A stretch of DNA of 6,094 bases, taken from assembly GCA_005883855.1 (NCBI GenBank), contig VBAU01000282.1:1-6094 (forward strand), given 5' to 3'. The notes beneath the pieces were generated by a model that ran no database searches, was not told the DNA's origin, and was given only the letters and a program-made list of their open reading frames with translations. This DNA comes from Bacteroidota bacterium (GTDB taxonomy: Bacteria > Bacteroidota > Bacteroidia > Chitinophagales > Chitinophagaceae). Position 1 is the stretch's first letter; each line of letters opens with the position of its first letter. Of the stretch, positions 5,980-6,094 are shown one piece after another. The position numbers were made by a program, and so were the translations under genes.

Positions 5980-6094
5980 CTAAAACCTCGTTGCCAAATA
6001 TTGCGGCAGCATCGCTTTCCACGTATTCCAGTCGTGCGGCCATTCCGGTCCCCAGTTATCCAGCTCATACCAGATGTTTTTGTCATACAAAATC
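5980..6094 (-). CDS. C-terminal end of a probable PF00756-type esterase (partial)
   Basis: Read from the right edge on the minus strand, a frame of 37 residues ends in TAG at 5980-5982; the rest of the gene is outside the window. The visible tail contains WYELDNWG, then EWPHDWNTWKAMLPQYL. This resembles the last helix of alpha/beta-hydrolase esterases of the esterase D/Ag85 type, in which HDW plus W/ML and YL follow the catalytic His of a Ser-Asp/Glu-His triad. The HDW histidine is therefore the likely catalytic residue. The Trp density and helix pattern argue strongly that this is real coding sequence rather than a chance frame. The exact enzyme, substrate and cellular location cannot be judged from so short a piece. 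It is convergent with aat. Confidence 0.7.
   Translation of the reverse strand, partial: ILYDKNIWYELDNWGPEWPHDWNTWKAMLPQYLATRF

Overview
The window most likely comes from a member of the Bacteroidota (Cytophagales or Chitinophagales type). This is inferred from moderate GC, weak Shine-Dalgarno sites, two cytoplasmic histidine kinases of a style common in that phylum, and a lipoprotein quinoprotein dehydrogenase with an internal cytochrome c domain. Nothing here names a genus. No tRNA, rRNA, CRISPR array, insertion sequence or phage gene was seen.

Left part (1-1504, minus strand): a sensor kinase-like gene with two PAS domains, a helical DHp-like segment and an HATPase domain that runs off the left edge. 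It is broken in the DHp segment. The N-terminal frame stops at 443, while the HATPase frame is open from 510 to the edge, so the gene is either a frameshifted pseudogene or carries a sequencing error. The usual phospho-acceptor histidine position reads as asparagine. A 456-base non-genic gap (1505-1960) separates it from a divergent, intact, sensor-less soluble histidine kinase (1961-2776), which has all catalytic boxes.

Centre (2777-5204, plus strand): a strong intrinsic terminator (2899-2934) closes the kinase unit. Next comes a roughly 725-residue PQQ-dependent dehydrogenase of the membrane glucose dehydrogenase type. It is predicted to be a lipoprotein, with a CxxCH cytochrome c domain placed between propeller blades rather than at an end.

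Right part: 40 bases downstream lies aat (leucyl/phenylalanyl-tRNA-protein transferase, TTG start), probably co-transcribed with the dehydrogenase by read-through since no terminator is visible between them. A convergent minus-strand gene enters from the right edge and shows only its C-terminus, which looks like the end of a PF00756-type esterase. A 13-bp perfect inverted repeat sits between the two convergent genes and abuts the esterase stop codon.

The genes do not form one obvious pathway. The kinase pair is signalling, the dehydrogenase is periplasmic respiratory oxidation of a sugar or alcohol, aat is N-degron proteolysis, and the esterase is hydrolytic. The points most worth a second look are the histidine-less, frameshifted PAS kinase beside a sensor-less kinase that does have the histidine, and the unusual domain order of the quinohemoprotein.
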